Notes: a model not told the origin generated them from the letters alone. A stretch of 64,000 nt of DNA from Archilochus colubris (GCA_023079485.1 CM041083.1:61881810-61945809); one strand, 5' to 3'; shown: positions 1 through 15,199, counted from the first letter of the stretch. Translations and numbers: made by a program.

Positions 1-1134
1 AACTTCACATTCAATTATCATAATTTTGAACTTTGGCAGACTTTGAAACTGATACAGTTCCAGTAATAAATTATTTTGCATCTTATGAGTGCTGACAGAC
101 TTCTGTTCTGAACAAACTTGCTCATTAGAGAGTTGTCAGAACCATTTTTGACCTTCACTCTATCTTTTTTTCACTCCCACTCAACAAAATGGATACCAGA
201 GGACCCACTTTGAAGTAGTTACTCAGCCAGCCTACTCCTATAGCACATGAAGACCTTTCTTCAGGCTGGCACTTGGCTTTATTTTGAAGTACCTGACTCC
301 AGACCATTCAGATCAGGTGGGAGTGATGTCACCATTATGGCATCAGCTTATTTGGCATCTCTTCCCTTTCCTTTTTTTTTTTTTTTTTTTTCCCCTAAAT
401 AAGCTTAATTGCTCAGAAAGCTTGGTTTGTTCTGATATAAGCTACAATATTGACAAAACTGAGTTCTTTTCAAACAGCCATAGTGAAGTCCTGGATTGAC
501 ATCCAAACACATTACATGAACACAGACACACACTACCACCCTCACCTTAGAATCAGATTTAGTTAAGAATTACATTAATACCCAAAAAACTATTTCCCTC
601 TTAGTTTACTGATGCAACTTAGAGCACTTGCACTTTCAGTGACATGATGTTGAAGAGAAATATGCTGTTGTTTGGGGGGCTTGGGGTTTGTTTGAAATTC
701 ATTGTGTATCTTTATCAAAGAAACTCTGCAACCTTGGAAATCACTACAACACTGAGCATTTTTGCAAAACTTAGAAAAAAAAATCAAATCATTATCTGCA
801 GCTACGCAGTAAGAAACAGAGATATGAATCACTATTTTTCATGTTGCACTTGAAAGTTTTTGCTACCAGACTCATCCCATTCTATCGCAAAGACATGAAG
901 CAGTTAATTTTTTCAAAATTCATTCCTTTTAAGAGAATTTTTTATACATACTTTCACAGATAATGTCTAGGGGTTTTATTTCCTTCACTTCACAGTATTA
1001 TTAATATAAAATTGCATAACACCACCCAGATACGATATCCAAGAGCAAAAACACAAGGGCAAATGTGTTCTTTCTTTAAACTTGCAGGACCATTTTCTAG
1101 TGAGGAGTAGAGACTGCAGAGATTGTTTCTAATT

Positions 1135-1640
1135 AACAAAGTCCAGGTCTGATGCTATTCAGTATTCTCATGAATAATGTTAGCAGCTACAAAAGCTCTG
1201 AAGAGAAACGTGACATGGTAGAAGATGAGCAATTCAGTACAAATCTCAACATGATTCTGTGTCAGATAGAGCAAATTCAACCCTTGGATGTATAGAAAGA
1301 TAATTAGGATGCAAGAATACAGTTTTTTCTCTCCAAGTAAGGCATTAGCTTCATGGATGTGGGATTAACTGGGCGTTCAATAACCTGCTTCTTTTAAAGG
1401 ACACCAAGACTTCAGAGATGATGCCAAGAATTACAATACTGTTTCAAGGTTATAGGAAAACTCAGCAGTGAGGATAAGGAGCTCACTCTGTTCAGTAGAT
1501 GGAAGGAGATGGCCAGGAAACTTGACTAGGGTACCTAAAAACTAAACCTTGAGCAGAATTTTATATGTGCTTAGCACTTTTTCTTCAAGAAGGGAAAAGC
1601 ATAAAAAGAACTTCCAGCTGGAATTTAAAACCAAACACAT
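1135..1640 (+). mobile_element. Possible very old CR1-like LINE remnant
   Basis: Phrases such as 'ctgatgctattcagtattctcatgaa', 'acaccaagacttcagagatgatg' and 'aaggagctcactctgttcag' resemble the ORF2/3' region of ancient CR1-type LINEs. The match is weak and scattered; a profile search is needed to confirm it. Confidence 0.25.
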
Positions 1641-2249
1641 TGACAACTGAGATTAGGTAAAAGTTTGGGATTTTTTTTTTTTTAATCATAGAAGGAATTA
1701 ACAACTAAACATAATTGCCAATTAAATGGTAGAGTCTGCCTTTTTGTATCTTTACAGCCAAATTGGATACCTTTTCAGAAGGTGCCCACAACACAAATGC
1801 AAACCATGGGGTTCAGCACAGAGCTAACAGGAAAATTATATCCCAGCTCTTACTCCTGAGGCCAGACTACACCAACCATAATCCCTTTTTATGCTTAAAC
1901 TCCATTAATTTGTTGGTTCAGCCAAGAGCACAACTGAATGGCGTAGCAGTGAGAATTCTGGATGGGATTTAACTTCCCTAATATCAAGTTATCTAAAAGT
2001 TAGTTATCCAACCTAAATATGCCAGTAGCTTCTAGCAGTCAAGGCACTTCCAGATGCAACCTCCTGGAGTCTGTCTGTCCCTCTCCCCCTGTTGGGTAAG
2101 ATGAGGGTCCCCAAAACTACATGATTAACATCTGGGTGACAGAAGGTCATGGAATAATATTGAGGTCAACAACATGAAACCAGACTTTCATTATAGCATG
2201 TAACACTATGAAAGACAAAAGCACAAGCTTGTTACTCAGACACTGGGAA

Positions 2250-2494
2250 TGGAAGAGGGTAGATTTAAGTTAAGACACTAGGAAGAAATTCTTTAGTGGA
2301 AGGGTGGAGATCTATCATCACAACAGGTTGCTCAGGGAGGTTATGGATGCCTCAAGCCTAGAAGAGTTCAAGGCCAGTCTGGATGGGGCTCTGAGCAACC
2401 TGGTCTAGTGAAAGATGTCCCTGATCATCCAAGGGGGTTGGAACTGGATGATCTTTAAGGTACCTTCCAGCTTAAACCATTCTATGATAATGAA
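2250..2494 (+). mobile_element. CR1 3'-end fragment
   Basis: The piece runs from 'gacactaggaagaaattctt' through the conserved '..gggctctgagcaacctggtctagtg..' and 'ggatgatctttaaggt' to the terminal CATTCTATGAT. It is the last 245 bp of a 5'-truncated CR1 in plus orientation, inside BICD1 intron 1. It covers the ORF2 C-terminus and the short 3' UTR. Confidence 0.9.
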
Positions 2495-5184
2495 ATTTAT
2501 GCCTAGCTTATGTCAAGGGGAGCTTTGCCTTCATCATCAGTGACCTTATCATTAATGACTTCTAATCTTGTCCAGAGCGGACAAGCAGGGCCCCGCTCCA
2601 GAGGGTTCAGAGTCCAAAACAAGACTGAGCAAAGACACATGGAGGCACTGGGGACAAAATGGAAATGAACAGACAGTACTGGTCAGAACTGACTGCTGAT
2701 GTGTTAGACAGTGTTCATCAAACAGAACCAGCATTATTCCAAAGAAACGGTCCACAAAAAGAACCAATGGGAAAACAATGAGATTCCTCATAGAGGCGTA
2801 GAGATCATCCCTCCCCAATGTGCTGCGAATTCATCTTACAAGACATCACCCATTAAACATAATATTTCACCATCATGCAATTTAAACTTCTTTATCAATG
2901 ACAGATATAAATATTTAACGTGTAGCAGGGCACAGCTGAACTGAAGTGCTTCTTTACTAAGAAAGTTCACAGTAGTGACCCATAGTAATATTGCAGGGTA
3001 ACAGCTCATTTTCTGATGGGCAACCAACACAGCTCAGATTTCCAGCTTTCCAGCTTAACTGCTAGATAAGACTTTTTCTAACTACTTTCTCTCTCTCTCT
3101 CTAAAAAGAAAAAAAGCATTTACATATCAAAATAGATAGTGCATAAATGCTTGCTCTTCTAAAATAATCCCATAAATGTATTTGCCACTGTCATCATTTG
3201 AACAGGAGGAACTAATGTAGTCTTTGAACACAAGCCACAGAAGCATTTTGGAAAGTCTAGACAGCTGTGCATGATGCAGTTTTCCAGAAAATTACTCCAA
3301 GCCCTTGAGAAAGAAAAGCCTAGTAATTGGAAAAAAAGAGTACAGAGTCACTGAAAAATAAGAAATCGAGAGATAAACATTTTAGTGACAGGAAAAAATA
3401 TCACTTTCCAGAACAGGAAAAATGAATGGATAACACACATGCACCAGCAGTTATCTGTAATTTAAAAGTAAATAAGCATGTCTCATTAGATATCACTTCC
3501 AGGGACAGGTACAGGGCATTATAACGCTGAAAAAGGACATGTTAAGTAACTTCATCAGACCAAGTGAAGCAAGCTCTAAAACCTGGTAATTATTCTTCTC
3601 TGCTAAGCCCAGTTCTGTTAACAATCACAGCACATCTGGTTTTGAAGGCACATTGCTGGTTCTGTGCAGGGAGGGTCCTTTAATTCTAACCTCTGAGCTT
3701 TAGGAAAAAAAATATATAATAAGGGGGAAAAAAAAAATATATATATATATACACATACACTTTTTTCTTTGAGCCTTTTCAAGCTACAAATGTGTTTTTT
3801 CTTTTTGAAAATTGACAAGTTGACACTAAGCAGGTGACCTCTCACCTCTTGAGAGGCAGAAAAATATTCAGACAATGCAAACCATGTTGAAATACTAACA
3901 GTTCTGAGATTAGCAAAGTTACTTTCTATCTGCTGTTGAGCAAATCTGCTGTAAAAGAAATGAAAACAGGATGAACTTACATTTAATTCATACATCTAAT
4001 AGTAGTGGTCTTCACAGTGTCCATTGACATTTTGATCTTCACAATAACTGGGAAGACCAATTGCATTCTAGGTTACTTTCAGCAATTTGATGCATCCAGG
4101 CAAGTAGCAAGTAGCAAGGACAGGACTAAAGTTTCATTATAGACTAGTCTAAAACACAGGTTTAATTAAAGGAAAAATGAGACAAAGCCAAAAAATGGCA
4201 GTATCATTTCTGTGAAGAATACCCTGCCTTAACAACAACTAATTTTTTCATTAAAAACCAGGTGTTTATATGACTAAAGAATTTTTTCAGCCTATTTTCT
4301 ATTTAACTAGTACAGAGGCTTGCAGCTGAGCAAAACCTCTAAGTATTTGTAGGCACTCACCCATTTTCTTTCACAGAAACCATTATGAACCCAACAGCCT
4401 ACGCTGCCCTTCAGGCAAGCCTTATACTTTAAATATATACAAGTAGGCAGAAGCAACTGTAATCATACTACACAGAATATAAGAAGTTGAAGCCCAGAAG
4501 CAAGACCACTCTGTGGCTGCAACTTTTCATCCCAACATATCAGCTCAAATGTCTTTGAAGACCACGATGAACTGAAAGGTTCATCCAGCTCCTTGTTCAG
4601 ACAAGGGGAGGTTCGTAACTCTAAACCTGTAATGCTAAACATTAAACTCGAGTCCTTTTGTGCACCTCATAGATTAAGAAAGCCTTATTTATCAGATTAA
4701 GGGAAACAAAAAACAAAACAAAACAACAAAAAAACCAAACCACAGAAGGGAAAGCAAAAAGAAAACACTGATCCATCAAAATACTCAGCTTCATACATTC
4801 ACTCTTGGGGAATGGGTTATGAATTTTGAAACAACTGCAGAGTCTGACACAGAAACATCACTAAATTATCAGCTAACAACTAAGGAGGTCAGTCTCTTTT
4901 CAGCTCTACCACATGTATAATACTTGGTTAGCCTGTGGGATCAGCCAGAACTGCAGCCAAACTAGAGGCACAATTTTGTGCTGAATTACCAACACTTCTC
5001 TTCCATTGCCACCTCTCTTCCTCTCAGAAGACAGGACAGAAGAAATGACATTTAAGAATTTCATGCTTAGAATGTTACAATAGAGCTACCAGCTTAAAAG
5101 AAAAATTGAGACTAAATGTCATTTACAGCTACTCGCCAACAAATATGAAAGTCACACTGAATTCACCACTTCCCACTCACTCTC

Positions 5185-5206
5185 AAAAAAAAAAAAAAAA
5201 AAAAAA
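5185..5206 (+). repeat. Poly(A) run (22 nt)
   Basis: This is an uninterrupted A run inside BICD1 intron 1. No adjacent retroposed gene body was recognised. Other homopolymer or dinucleotide runs in the intron are T20 at 372-391, (CT)n near 3089-3102 and (AT)n near 3738-3750. Confidence 0.9.
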
Positions 5207-7607
5207 GTTTTTGTTCCATTTCCACAGCTGAGCTACTAAAATTGCAGAGCTTAAGAAAAAGCATTATTTTAAAAAAACCTTAGTTACCCAAACACAGCTA
5301 AGAAGTTTCTGGTACCTCTCAGGACAAACCAGCAGAAGCAGCACATACTATACAGCTAAGGCACATTGCAGAGAGAAACAATACTCATGGCTACGCAGCT
5401 CCTAGAGTCCTGCAGCCTCCAAGCAGAGTATTTCTACGCACATGGGAAGTGATCCAAAGCCAGGGAAAAAATAAATAAATAAATTAAAAAAAGTAGTGAT
5501 CAAACCACAATATTTTCTCCTAACGTAAACACCAGTAACAGGCCTAGAAAGACTCCTCAAGCACTCCATATAAAACCCACCCAGTTTACCCTTACTGCTC
5601 TGACACTTACCCAGCTTCAAGCAAAGTGCAGGTCCACCACTCTTCTTGGGGTACCCTGCTTCTTCTTGTAGAAGGAAACAAAGCTTTACAGCTTCATCAC
5701 TATTAAAGCAGCACAACCTTCTTAAAAACCCAAAAGGCCAGCACTGAAAAGAAGGCAGCTCAAACAGCCTTATCTGCAAGAGAGGGCAAGATTTACAACC
5801 TGTTTCATTAGTGTAAACCCATTTTCACATGCAGCAGAAGCCAACCCTCTGGAATGTGGCTCCCTGACATCGAAGCATCGCTTCATGACAAGGCTGAAGT
5901 CCAGCAAAGGAGTGTGGCAGGCCCCTGGGAATCAGCCTATCTCATTTCTTTACTGCAAACATGGCAGGGTTATTTATTTGTATTAACTTCCCTGAAGCAT
6001 CAAAAATTTCCAGAATAGAGGTAACAGACCCTGAGCCAAAGCCCACCCTTAATCACAGCTCCAATCACAGCTCCTGTGCTGTCAGGTGCCGGGTACTGAG
6101 CCGGCCAAGCCTTCAGGACACACAGCTGAGGCAGACAGACACAAGCTTTCAAAAGCATCTGCTTTTTCCTTTGCATAGAAAGGTCCAGCTCAAAGCAGTA
6201 GTTGTCAGCTCTGGTGTGAAAATTCAGGCAGGGAAACAGCTCCTTGAATATTACTTAGGAAAAACCTACAGTTTTTTCGTCAGGATTCATATGGCTTCCT
6301 CTGTCGCAACCACAGGCTATCTCTACCCCTCCAGATCTCCTTTCCCTTCTCCTTTACAGTTTATTTATTTCTCACCTGACCCTATTGTTATGCCAAGCCT
6401 ATAAAAAAGGAGTCTCCTACATTTTTCTTCTCCATTCAGTATTACCAAACCCCCATGATTAAGGACTGTAGGCTTTCCTTTTCCCATGCATTTTCCAGAA
6501 CTGCATTAAGGAGCAATCAGGCCATCAGTAGCAGGCAGTGAGGAATGGGGAAGATCAATAGGTAAAGGCAGTAATCCTTTATTCTAGTAAAACAACAGCA
6601 GGAATAAGGTATGTGACTGTAGGCTTAATTATCCCTGACTCTCTACCTGGTCTCTTTGGATTGCTCTAAATTCCTTCCTGTAAACCCCAGTTGTGCAGAA
6701 AAAGGGGGTCAGCATGGTTCTCTTCAAATGCATCAAACCAGCCTCTAAGCCTGAGGTAATGTCTCTAGAAAAAATAAAAAATATTACCATCAAAATTCCA
6801 CAGCTCTTTAGACATTGCCTCATCCAGGAGATGGGGGATCAGCACAGGGATGACTTTATCTCCAGTAAGGCATGGAGCAACACAGCAGCAGCCACCACCA
6901 GATTTCATGTACACATGTAAGCATGTCCCCCCAGTTGTCCCCTTGCGTGTCTGACAGTAAAACAATCACTTTATGCAATACTGAATCCATGTGAATTAAA
7001 AATGAGCTTCTTCATGACTGTCTGCATATACCTATAATAAACCACTTCAACATTCAGAACCTGTGGGAATGTCTGTGTAATTCATAAATTATGAACAAGA
7101 CTTCTTTAAGCCCAGATGATTACTACAGGTATACAGCACTATGCAGAAATATAATATTTACATAGAAATGCCTTACTAAATGTCAATATTATAAAGCTTA
7201 CAATAACTGATTAGAGTATTTTGGACAAGAAATTTAGCAAACAACACAGCTTGCTTTTTTTTTTTATGCTGACATAGGCAGTCCAATTTCCCAACTGTAT
7301 ATTGTATACATCACAGATCACAATTACCTGCACATCATATGAAGACTACAATAAAAAAAATAAAATCTTGAAATGCTTTCACTCATAAGTCACCAAAAAT
7401 ATTTGCAAGAAGGAGAAATATTTTGGAAATCTTTTATGTGATTATGGTCCAGCTCTGGAAATTATGGCCAAAACAAAAACAATCTATTGCAGGAAATGCA
7501 AATAATATTCTAATATGCAATTAACAGCTCCTACAAGTTTTTTTGCCCATACTTGTAACACTACTTTGTACCTCTGTTACAAAGAAGGTAAAAAACTTCC
7601 TATTCCT

Positions 7608-7815
7608 GAGAGTTGCTCAGGGAGAAACTTAATGAATTACAACAAGGGCAAGTGTAGAGTCTTGCATCTGGGAAAGAACAACCCCAAGTACCAGTATAGG
7701 TTGGGGCCTGAGCTGCTGGAGACCAGGGAAGGGACCTGGAGGTTCTGGTGGACAAGGATGACCATGAGCCAGCAATGTGCCCCTGTGGCCAAGAAAGCCA
7801 ATGGACAGGGGAGCT
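7608..7815 (+). mobile_element. CR1 ORF2 fragment
   Basis: The plus-strand translation contains NKGKCRVLHLGKNNPKYQYR, LGPELLE and MSQQCAPVAKKAN. These correspond to the CR1 ORF2 segment after the RT domain (usually ...KCRVLHLGRNNP...QYRLG...). It is an internal fragment with no 3' end. Confidence 0.85.
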
Positions 7816-8499
7816 GCTGTTTATTTGTTGCTGTATGATTTTGAGGGAAAGGGAACTAACATTCCTCCGTTTCCCTCCCCTTACTTCTAGCAGTCACGGT
7901 TCATAGACCCTGAGGAAGATCTCTGTTTAGAGACGAGGAAGATGCAGCCCTGTGAAGCTTGGAGGAGAGGACATACTTTAAGGGTCCTGATGTTCCATGG
8001 GCATCTACCTATCCCATTATCATTGTCTGTCCTGTAAGATGAGAGCCCTGCATATGCTGAAGTTTCACATTTAAACTGCACTTATTACTGGATAAAGTTA
8101 AGAAGAAAAAGAACAAGCACAGCACATTTCATCAAAGATAAGGATAAACAAATCTTCAGCGATGAAGACAAAAAAGACACAGACAAAAAAGACCTGGATG
8201 TCTTGTGTTCATGTAACACCTATACCCCAGCTCCCAGATAGTTCAGAAAGTCTCCACCAGGTTTTTAAAGCTAATTCTGCTGGGGGACAACCCAGTGTGC
8301 AGCCTTCCTTTGTGAGATATGCCTTCTGTAAAGCTGATCTCTTGCTTTGCATTGATGAAGATAAACCTCTCTTTTATCTATAGGAATGCAATGAGGGAAT
8401 TCAAACGGAGAGGTGAAGATGCTTCATGGATTTCACATGTGCAAATACGAGTTTTAAAGCTATTTTTAAGAACTGTTTGATTTAGACCCACAAACTCAA

Positions 8500-8566
8500 A
8501 GTATGGCTGTGGTGGAAAGGGATCTCTTGAGGTCAGCTGGACCAAGTCTCTACCACCTAGCGCAGA
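8500..8566 (-). mobile_element. Degraded CR1 3'-end fragment
   Basis: 'atggctgtggtggaaaggga' followed by 'tctcttgaggtcagctggac' aligns by eye with the reverse complement of the CR1 tail (atggctgaggttggaaggga...catctagtcc). It is short and diverged. Confidence 0.45.
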
Positions 8567-11500
8567 CTGCCAAAGACCTGATAACTCTTTGCTAACTTAA
8601 TGTTGCTTTACAAGGCCTTGCTTCAATAAGACTCTTAAGGGAAACTTAAGCTATTTGAGACCTTCTGGCGTAAAGTGGGTCTCTGAAGTGCACATCCCTG
8701 TTTGCTTCTCCAGTGAGTTTCAGACTTCTCCTGTAAAACAGTCTTTCACAAACCAGAAAGTTTGTGCAAGCCTATGGGAAATACAGAAGTTCCTCAGCTC
8801 CCTGCCCCTAGCCTGCACAACTTTCTTCATATTTTCATAATAATATAAAAATATATTTAAAACCCTTAGCTGTACAATGTTTGTGGTGATCCTTTAGTTC
8901 AAGTTAGGGTGAACACATTCTGAAAGATGTACTGTGACATACTGGCAGGTAATTAACTTGGGGACCGATGCATTCATGTTTCCTTCTTATGTCACTTAGG
9001 AATTTGGCTGTCAGACCATATGTTCACTTGGAGGGAATTTTACAGTACATTTGCTGAATGTTACAGCTAATATTTTTAAAAAGGCACAAGTTCTTGATTA
9101 GCCAAGAGGACCAGACTCTGCTCTGTTTTGTTCCAGTATAAAAAAGAAGCTGCCTAGTTTGTAAAAGATGACACTTGCCTTTTTCATGCCACACTGCCTT
9201 GAGGCAAAAGCCTCTTCACAACTATTACAGAAGAAAATCTCCTTTCTGCAAACAGATCCCAAAGCTGAAAATGAGAAAGGAATTTGGCTTTAAACCTCAT
9301 TAAGATGCATTTCAGCATTGAAGGTGACCCAAGGTCAGCAATACCAATTTAGACCTAACCAGAACATGATCCAAGCAGCAAGTCTTAGGCTATTTCTTCT
9401 GGGCAAAAGTCTCACCTTTTCTAATAACTTGGAATCTGGTGGGTGATTATGACTAAATTTGACTGAAGGATAAAGATTACAAAGGTGATTAATTTCTCCT
9501 ATCAGCTCTGTGGAAAAGTACAGTCAGGGGTAGTTGTCTTGATATTGTACAAAAAAAATAGGAAGAAAACTAATTTTCCTTTTGAAATAAGTAATATGTG
9601 TTAATTTTATAAAAACAGATGGGTTTACCTCTCATAAGAACAACCAAAAAAACCAGTTCACAAACTGCACTGCTGGGACATCTGTGCATTTCTGGCTCAG
9701 AAGGCAGAGCATTGCCCACTGAGCCACCAGTGCTTCCAGTCTGCTGCCAAGTCCTCCCATCAAAACACCTTGGAGTTCTGGGAACATCATGCTGACAGTT
9801 GCTATTAGACTTGTGTGACTTAACACTACAAAGGACCAAATTATTTGCTAGCATCAGTCTGTTGATTTCAGGAGAGGTACAGAAATCAGGGAATTCAGAA
9901 CATAATTCACAGTGCTGTCATGAAGCCCAATCTTTTTATTTAAAAAGAAAAAATTGAAAAAAGACTTGCTGTTCCTGGCTTCATGCCTTATGAAAACAGA
10001 TAAAAATCACCTTCTGTATTAGTACCAGTGTTTTTGGCTGCAGGCCACAACATACTCTGGTGACAACAAACTGGTGACCAGAATAGGTTTTGGTCATGGA
10101 TACATAAAATCCACAAATAGAAGTGTAATTACTGTAGTTACCAGAGTAGAAATAAATCAGAGATTGAAGGGGAAAAATAATAAATCCAGAAATTACTACC
10201 TTCTGCATTAGCAATAATGTACTGGGGTTGCTTGCATTCTTCCTTTGGTTACTGAGAGCCCAGTAGTCTAAAATCCTAAATGACAATGTGATTTTCTCAG
10301 TCTTTTTTCTTAATTATCACATCGCCAGCTGTCAGCTCCCTGAAAAAGTCAGGTCTGTGGTCCTTGTGAGAATAAGGTTATTATTATTAGGAAAATAAGT
10401 CATGGGGAACTCAAGGGGAATACCTAACTTTGGATACGTAACTTTAAATTTCAGAGTCATTAATACCTTACTTGGCAGAATTCTGACAAACACTACAAGG
10501 AAGGTTGTTGAAATGGTCTCTGAAGGCCTCTACAGCCCAGCTTCCCATACATATGGGGAAGAGGTTGGACAGATGGAGCCTTCAGACTTCCATGAGCCAA
10601 GTGGACAGGAGGAGCCATGTTCCTTTCTTCCTTACATTGTACTACCACCACTCACTACCCTCATCTACATGGCAACCTGTTGGCCAGATGCCACCTCTCT
10701 GGAGGCAAAGGGGATGAAGAATAGCTGTTGAAAGGTTGTGACATGACAAAGCAACCAAATGCTTTATTCTTTCTTGAGGCCCAAGATGCCCCATGGATGA
10801 AGATTCAGAGTCACCACCATCTCATAAATTACATAAATGGGAATAAGAGCCTACCTCTTGCAGCTGGAGCAGCTGGATCACCTCAATGGCACTGGCAGTG
10901 CACAGCACTGCTAATTCCATGTGCTCCCTAAAGTGAACTGGATGCAGAGCAACAGGGGATCAGTGGTTTGCTTTGTACAAATTTTCTTATTTTCCTCTTA
11001 CTAAGATCAGTGACAGCTGAAAGCCACTCCTAGTGAGAAGAGTCTTTAATCAAACAAGGGTCTGTTGCATAAGAGCTCAATGCTGCGACAAAAGATGCAC
11101 AAAGCAGTGAGCTCTTCGTTGATTTAGTTTCAGGAATTTCCACCACTGCCCACACAAACAAAGCTAAAGGTTTGTGACAGCTGCTTGTGTTTCAGTTATC
11201 TCTTTTGGGATCTCAGAGTTCAAAACCACATTCTAGAGAAGCAACTGGCAGAAGAAAATTATTTCTAACAGCCCATCCACAGAAGAGGCCCCATTATTAT
11301 TATTAATTACTCATATTGCTTTAGAACCTAATTTTCCCAGCCAAGAATAGAGGCTCACTGTGTTACATTCAATACAAACAGGCGGGCAAGGACTGGCCTT
11401 GCCCCACAGAAGCTCCACATTAACCACTGCCAGCTCTGCAAGAAGCCTGAGTTAGTGCACAGGGTACCCTTGAGAGATCTTAGCAGATCCAAGCTCTCAA

Positions 11501-14500
11501 AGAACAACAAAAGTCACACCTGGCAGATTTAAATTAGGATTCCCTGAATATTCTTATTATAAAGGGCATCCCCCCAATAGAGCTTGATGGGGTAAAGCAT
11601 GTCCTTTGACTTTTTCTTATGCAGCAATAGGAACAAGGGGTATTTTGTGGGATGAGGCTACCCAGAGAAAGAGGGTGAGGAGAGGTGAGATGCATTTTTT
11701 TGCCGGGATAGGCGGCTGGAATTTGGTGTCCCCTGCAATGAACAAAGCAATGTGGGGAAAGAGCAAAAAAAAATGAAGTGTTTCAACCAGCTGGAGGGAT
11801 TAGTAAATGCTGATGTGAAAATCTCAGTCACAGCAGAGAAAGAATCATGGTTTGGAAAGGCATGAGTAGGAAGAAGAAGGAAGACTCACAAATAGTGGGA
11901 TAGCAGCCAGGAGTGGTCAGCTTCCAGAGGGAAGAGGACAGAATAGAAAGGTCAGCTGGGGGTGAGAGCTAGTGTTGTACTCTGGGATCCCAGGTACCTT
12001 CCATGTGCATGGGGTTGCCTTAGTACATGGGAGAGGGACCACAAAAGGATGGTAAGGCAAAAGGAGCAGTTCCACAGGAGGCAGAGATGCAGGTGAAGAG
12101 CTACTGATGGTCTCTAACAACAAGGGCTTCACTACTGAAACACTGCCAAATAATGAATTAAGAAACCAAAGAGATTTCCATAAGTTTTCCATGCTCAGTT
12201 TTCCCTAAGTTTTGATTGTGTTATGAGAGCAGAACTACCAGCACCACCATTCCTAAATGGCCTTACTGGTCACACTGGCAGCACTGGGAGGTCCTGCCAG
12301 CGTGTGCTCTGGTCAGTGAGTACAGAGCAGTTTATTGCTTTGGCTTTATGGTTGAGCAGCTTTTTAAAATTGAGGAATCTTTGGAAAATAAATGACTGGA
12401 CAAGATCTGAGAAAAGTTTGTTTTCTTTGCAACTTAGCTACAGATTTCCTATGAAACTGTTGCTGAACAACCTATCTCTCCACAGTTTCTGGGGCTCCAT
12501 TACTTCTCTGTAAATGCCCCTTAATTTTTCTTAATAGCAAATCCCTAACAAGGCTGTCTCTAACCTTTTAGTTATGTGCCTGGAACTCACTGTGTCAGGC
12601 ATCACAGAATCCCCAGGTGCTACTGTCATGCCATTAATAACAATTTATCCCACCCTGCTGAGATCTAGTAGGCAAAACAGCTCAGGAAGCAAGTGGTATT
12701 TTTATTTTTCAACGTTTCTGCTTTAAGGGAGCGTGTTCTATTCTTTCATGGGGAAGAACAGAGCACCCACACAAAGAAGTAGGCCTGTTTACTAATAAAA
12801 TTAATTTTTCATACCTGCTAACTGATTTGTGCTATGTTTCCATTACTGCTTCATAGATATGACACCTGTCAGACACCTACCCAGAGTGGTTACTCTAGGG
12901 AATTTTATTTCCCCAGAGGCTCTTCTCACTAAAGACCCCAACCCATGTTGATGACCATTGAAGCTGGATGCAGTACCCATCCCTCTGGCAGCAGCCAAGG
13001 CCGTGCTGACTCATTGCCTCTGGCTGCTCCCCCCCAGCCATCCAGTGCCAGTGCTCAGGGAAGTGCCTGACTATTCATAACACTGTCACTTGCAAAGCTG
13101 TAATTCCTTTCTCCACAGACAGAACAAAGCATTAAACAGGCAAGCTCCTAAAAACGTTGCTTATCAGATCGAGGACTCCTTTTTCGGTGATAGATTACTT
13201 CTTGCTAAAAAAAAATTAGGTGATAAAAACTTGAAATAGAGGCCTCTCAGTCTTATGCAGAGAGCTTGACTAAGGGAACAGATGAGTTGAGGAACCTGGC
13301 AGAATAGTCTCTGACACAGGGTTTGGGGGCAGAATTCAGGATCCTCTTTCCCAAATTCTTCAGAGTGGAATAATTAACAAGTGAATCCTTGGGTGAGAAC
13401 CAGAAAAGAGCAGCTGTCAGTATCCAGCCCAGCTTCAGGTGCCTAACTCAAGTTCTCATTAGTAAAGAGACCAAGGGCCACATTTCAAGAATAATCTTGC
13501 AAATAAGGGATCTTCATAGAATAAAAAGCATACACACCATGGCCTTTAACTGCAACTCTGATTATTAGACCCAGGGAAAGGGTTATTTATACCAAAAAAA
13601 AGCTAATTGTATCTTTATATATGCCAAAGAAGTCTTACTTGCCATTTTAATTTCTTCTCATCAGTCCAATCTGCTACAAAGGCAAATTCAGCAGCCATAA
13701 ACCAGAAATGACTCTGCATGTATCAAACCTCAACCCAAGCAACAGTGAATAAAGTATTTTTCTGACACCAAGTACCAAAGCTATACTCAAGGTGTCACTT
13801 CATTTCCCATTCTAAAATAAAGTTCTCTCCCCAAGCAATAAGTCAGAAAATACTTGAAACCACAAATCATAAAGCGGTGTTAAGTAGATGACAGCAAGAA
13901 ATGTTTAAAGCCAGGAGCCTAAATGTATATCCAAAAATCTATATATAGTCACCTAGACATTCAAAGTATGTGGGCAAAAAGAAGTCATATAGATTACAAT
14001 ACAAGGCTGCTCAGCCTGGTAAATAAAACAAAGAAACCATTTTCCATGATAACTAGAATCCAGACTTTAGGGTCCAAATTTCCAGGTATCTAAATTCAGT
14101 TCAATCACTTTAATATAGATTTTATTTCAGGAACAGTAAGCATATGAGAATATATAGCGTTATTGTAACTTCAAATTCAGTACATTCGGAAAAAAATGTT
14201 ATCATTTAACTGTGTCATATCAGATTTTGTGACTAGTTTTACACAGCTGAGCTTATAACATCTTTAGTGAAAGTTCTATTATTATCAGACAGCAAAGCTC
14301 TGCCTTTAACTGGCAGAAAAAAAACCTTACCTAATGCCCAAGAAATGGAATTACCTAATGCCCGAGGACTTCTAACAGACATCATGTGCCTCCAAACCCC
14401 TTGTTTACATACACAGGCAATTATATTACATCTAACTACTGTTTCTCTTACATATAGTTATGCATCATAGACTGTATTTCACAGTTCCCTTGTTACCATA

Positions 14501-15199
14501 GCCTTACAGAATACTTCAAAATTTTTCACAACCCAGACTGGTATTTTATGGGTAAGGAACTGATCAAGTGCATACTTTTAGCCTACAATAGATGGAAAAT
14601 CCATCAGCAAGGCAAGTGCATGCCCATGATCAGTTACTGAAACTCAGCAGAGTAATGACAATTCATTAAGCTGCAAGAATAAGATCACATGGTTGAGAAT
14701 CAGTAATTATACCAATTCTCCCTTCTTTGGTGAGAAGAAATCTGAATTCTCATTTTTTAATACATTTTATCACTTACATCTTGATGACAGTGCTGTTTGC
14801 CAGCAGGTGGTGGGCACAGACTCAACGATTAAATCATTGCCTGGTTTTACCTCTGACTTAACCCATGTAGTGAGGACTTCAACATCGGTCTTCAAGTCAC
14901 ACCTGCTATAAATGGCCCCGAGGCACAATTCTGAATATAGGGTACATTGCTAGAGATAGCATTCTTCACATCAGATACTTAAATAAAACACTTCCTAACT
15001 GTTCATAGGTGGGAATCACATGCAGTTATCAAAGAAAAGAAGGACTGGATGCAAATGTTCCCCTTAACTAAACTCAGATGAGCTCGCAGATGAGTTGCAC
15101 TGATACCTGGAATTATCCAGAGCAGTGCAACCTTTTAATGCTTTGTAAAAACTCTGTGAAATATTCAGGGTATAAGAAATACTTTTCCCACCCACCTTC

